Made by a program: the position numbers and the translations under genes. From Sphingomonadaceae bacterium (GTDB lineage Bacteria > Pseudomonadota > Alphaproteobacteria > Sphingomonadales > Sphingomonadaceae): 64,000 bases of DNA. Of this stretch, positions 62,806 to 64,000 are shown piece after piece. Numbering within the stretch: position 1 is the first letter of the stretch; every line of letters starts with the position of its first letter. Under the pieces are notes generated by a model. It saw only the letters and a list, made by a program, of their open reading frames with translations. It searched no databases and was not told the origin of the DNA. The stretch covers positions 408,684 to 472,683 of the forward strand of contig JAPZTW010000008.1 in NCBI GenBank assembly GCA_027533105.1. The letters are read 5' to 3'.

Positions 62806-63075
62806 ATGACGGAAATTCAAAGAAACCTTGTTATTGGCGTTCTGGTTGTGACAGCTATCGGCATCGGTGCCTTGGGATTTCCAATTGTCACAGCAGTTAA
62901 TCGCTATAATGTGGCTGACCAAAATGGCGATTATGAAGGGATGTGCCTGTCTCGTCAGGAAGTCTCTGCCGCATGGGCTTCTGCTGGTTTTGCAGGTAAG
63001 GCTCAGGAATGGCAGGATGGCGGTGCTTTGGAATGCTTGATTGCTCGGCAACGGCGGGAACGCAATCAGTCATAA
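62806..63075 (+). CDS. Small anchored protein, 89 aa
   Basis: An 89-residue protein with a membrane anchor (residues 8-31, LVIGVLVVTAIGIGALGFPIV) and a soluble tail that holds two cysteines (MCLSRQEVSAAWAS and ALECLIARQ). ATG 62806 is chosen; the ORF opens earlier without a good start. It could be a companion of the 97-aa protein 100 bp upstream. Function unknown. Confidence 0.6.
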   Translation: MTEIQRNLVIGVLVVTAIGIGALGFPIVTAVNRYNVADQNGDYEGMCLSRQEVSAAWASAGFAGKAQEWQDGGALECLIARQRRERNQS

Positions 63076-63445
63076 ACGCCACTATAAACCCCAACCTGCC
63101 ACACGATCCTGCATTGAGCCTATATGCCAATGAAATCAGGGGAGTTTCATTGGAAAATCCACCATCTTCGGATCATGTTCGGATTTTAAAATGCAATATA
63201 ACCTATTGTAATTAAACGGAAATACATCGCTTCGACTTTTGCCAAGGTTGATCTAGGCGAGGTATGCCCTGTACGACGCCGAGCGTTGAAAGAGGCACAG
63301 GGTGATGGCGAAATCCTCGCACAACCGACTGGATTTCAGTGCATTTCGGATGACCCTGAGGCGATTGTCAATTTGACAAATCGTTGACACATATCTCAAA
63401 TTCAGTCTAATATATTGAATTACAACACTAAATTAATTCGTTAAA
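63076..63445. other. Right-end non-coding region of the element
   Basis: No complete gene. It holds a perfect 9-pair hairpin (63127-63153, CCAATGAAA/TTTCATTGG), an open frame without a start codon (63202-63387, about 61 codons ending at TGA 63385-63387) that could be a gene remnant, and the right arm-type site. The last ~60 bp before the repeat are very AT-rich. Confidence 0.5.
63373..63389. promoter_or_regulatory. Right arm-type integrase site
   Basis: TTGACAAATCGTTGACA differs from the left-end motif at 52333-52349 (TTGACAAAACGTTGACA) in one base. It lies 57 bp inside the right attachment repeat, much as the left copy lies 73 bp inside its repeat. Confidence 0.6.
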
Positions 63446-63496
63446 TGCCCTCCGAAGGCAGAGGTCACAGGTTCGAATCCTGTCGGGTGCGCCAAA
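63446..63496. repeat. Right attachment repeat (51 bp)
   Basis: A copy of the tRNA-Arg 3' half, from the anticodon stem to past CCA, identical to 52210-52260. The tRNA 5' half is missing, so this is the attachment-site remnant at the far end of the element. Confidence 0.95.
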
Positions 63497-63528
63497 GCAA
63501 AGGGGCGTCCGTCCGGGCGCCCCTTTGC
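63497..63528 (+). terminator. Displaced terminator of the tRNA-Arg gene
   Basis: GCAAAGGGGCG pairs with CGCCCCTTTGC over a 10-base loop, then GTTT follows. It directly follows the right repeat, where the tRNA's own terminator lay before insertion. The tRNA itself is now 11.2 kb away. Confidence 0.7.
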
Positions 63529-63605
63529 GTTTGGGGCATCCGTGGATCGGGCCTTTTCGGAGTCGGAGCGTAGCGGAGACGGGTGCGCGCGGAGCGCGTG
63601 CCCTA

Positions 63606-63621
63606 TCCTGCCGGGTGCGCC
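63606..63621. repeat. Second, degenerate tRNA-Arg 3'-end copy
   Basis: TCCTGCCGGGTGCGCC matches the tRNA 3' end in 15 of 16 bases, about 110 bp right of the first repeat. Only the T-arm and acceptor part remain. This may be the border of a second, tandem integration. Confidence 0.5.
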
Positions 63622-63657
63622 GTATTTTCAAACATTTATATCTATGAATGTAAATTC

Positions 63658-63676
63658 GTACGGAATGGGTACGGAA
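63658..63676. repeat. GTACGGAA direct repeats
   Basis: GTACGGAA occurs at 63658-63665 and 63669-63676, 3 bp apart, about 37 bp right of the degenerate tRNA copy. Sequence here is again AT-rich. Arm-type sites of another integrase are one reading. Confidence 0.35.
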
Positions 63677-63772
63677 AACAGGGGGTCTTGCGCCTTCTTC
63701 AGAGGCGATTGCATTTATTAGCGGCATTTGACTTTTGCACTGTCAGAATCAAAACATGGTCCATCGAAAGGA

Positions 63773-64000
63773 ATGTACCCAGTGCTTGAAAAGGCAGACG
63801 AAGTTCTGAAGTTGGCGCTTGCGGCAGCCGCGCTCCTAATTGGCGCATCCGTAGCGTACTACTATGCGATATTCCTTCCTGTCCAAGCCCATGCGCAAGC
63901 ACAGAGCGAGGCAGAGGCGGAGCGCGCCAAGCGTGAAGCCAATGAAAAGGCAGAGGCTCGAAAACTAGATGCAGTGCGCAGTGCAAAATCTGCCTATGAC
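63773..64000 (+). CDS. Partial gene: anchored coiled-coil protein
   Basis: An open frame from ATG 63773 (GAAAGGA upstream) runs off the window after 76 codons. A membrane anchor is at residues 14-36, followed by a Glu/Ala/Lys/Arg-rich stretch (about residues 40-70) likely to form a coiled coil. The family cannot be told from this part. It belongs to the AT-rich region right of the first element. Confidence 0.6.
   Translation, partial: MYPVLEKADEVLKLALAAAALLIGASVAYYYAIFLPVQAHAQAQSEAEAERAKREANEKAEARKLDAVRSAKSAYD

Noticed and set aside
52412..63496. Complete prophage or conjugative element
   Set aside because: No capsid, portal, terminase, tail, relaxase or type IV secretion gene could be recognised inside the element.
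63428..63727. 99-codon minus-strand frame with [17 protein letters not shown]
   Set aside because: This is the common false translation through a tRNA 3' end, here the right attachment repeat.

Overview
The window looks like chromosomal DNA from a sphingomonad-type alphaproteobacterium (Sphingomonadales; genus not resolved). The clues are high-GC, densely packed genes joined by GTGA/ATGA overlaps, an alphaproteobacterial-type heme A synthase, a one-operon SUF system with an Rrf2 regulator, a UrcA-family protein, an MmcB-type protein, DUF2093 and DUF1289 proteins, a LytTR/LytS pair, and a TonB receptor beside TPR-sulfotransferase and TPR-hydroxylase genes.

Layout of the core. 0-10 kb: heme A synthase (ctaA), a MerC-like membrane protein, a ThiS-ThiG fusion, a Ca2+/H+ antiporter, an acyl-CoA synthetase, gamma-glutamyltransferase and pyrD, then a possible small RNA ending in a strong terminator. 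10-17.3 kb: an AraC regulator and the suf operon (regulator-sufB-lipoprotein-DUF559-sufC-sufD-sufS-sufT-sufA), with a dispersed inverted repeat in the middle. 17-26 kb: a TerB/EF-hand-like protein, a lipoprotein with an EI24 membrane protein, a PfkB kinase, urcA, a LysR regulator, purD/xseA with overlapping divergent starts, DUF2093 and an M23 peptidase. 26-33 kb: a TonB-dependent receptor with two sulfotransferase-like proteins and a TPR aspartyl hydroxylase, apparently one functional locus. 33-52 kb: housekeeping and envelope genes (rpmB, tadA, RNase T2, nadC, the LytS/LytTR pair, HD hydrolase, DsbA-M48-esterase operon, PAS protein, sterol desaturase, DEAD-box helicase, OmpA protein, M20 peptidase, mmcB).

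At 52.18 kb a tRNA-Arg(CCG) gene marks the edge of an integrative element of about 11.2 kb. A 51-bp direct repeat of the tRNA 3' half bounds it (52210-52260 and 63446-63496), with an integrase next to the tRNA and a shared 17-bp arm-type motif (TTGACAAAnCGTTGACA) near both ends. Inside, the sequence is visibly AT-richer and most genes are unrecognised. They include a winged-helix protein, a catalytic-domain-only second recombinase beside a GGTTATA operator array, a strongly structured non-coding stretch, a ribbon-helix-helix gene coupled to a 62-aa partner, two orphan genes that share a 68-bp upstream element, and a run of membrane or exported proteins including a Clp/crotonase-like serine-hydrolase homologue. 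Right of the element are the displaced tRNA terminator, a second degenerate tRNA 3' end with its own direct repeats, and the start of another AT-rich gene, which suggests a second tandem insertion.

Gene starts were chosen by eye from start codons, ribosome-binding sites and overlaps. No database search was possible, so family names rest on recognised motifs and remembered family features.
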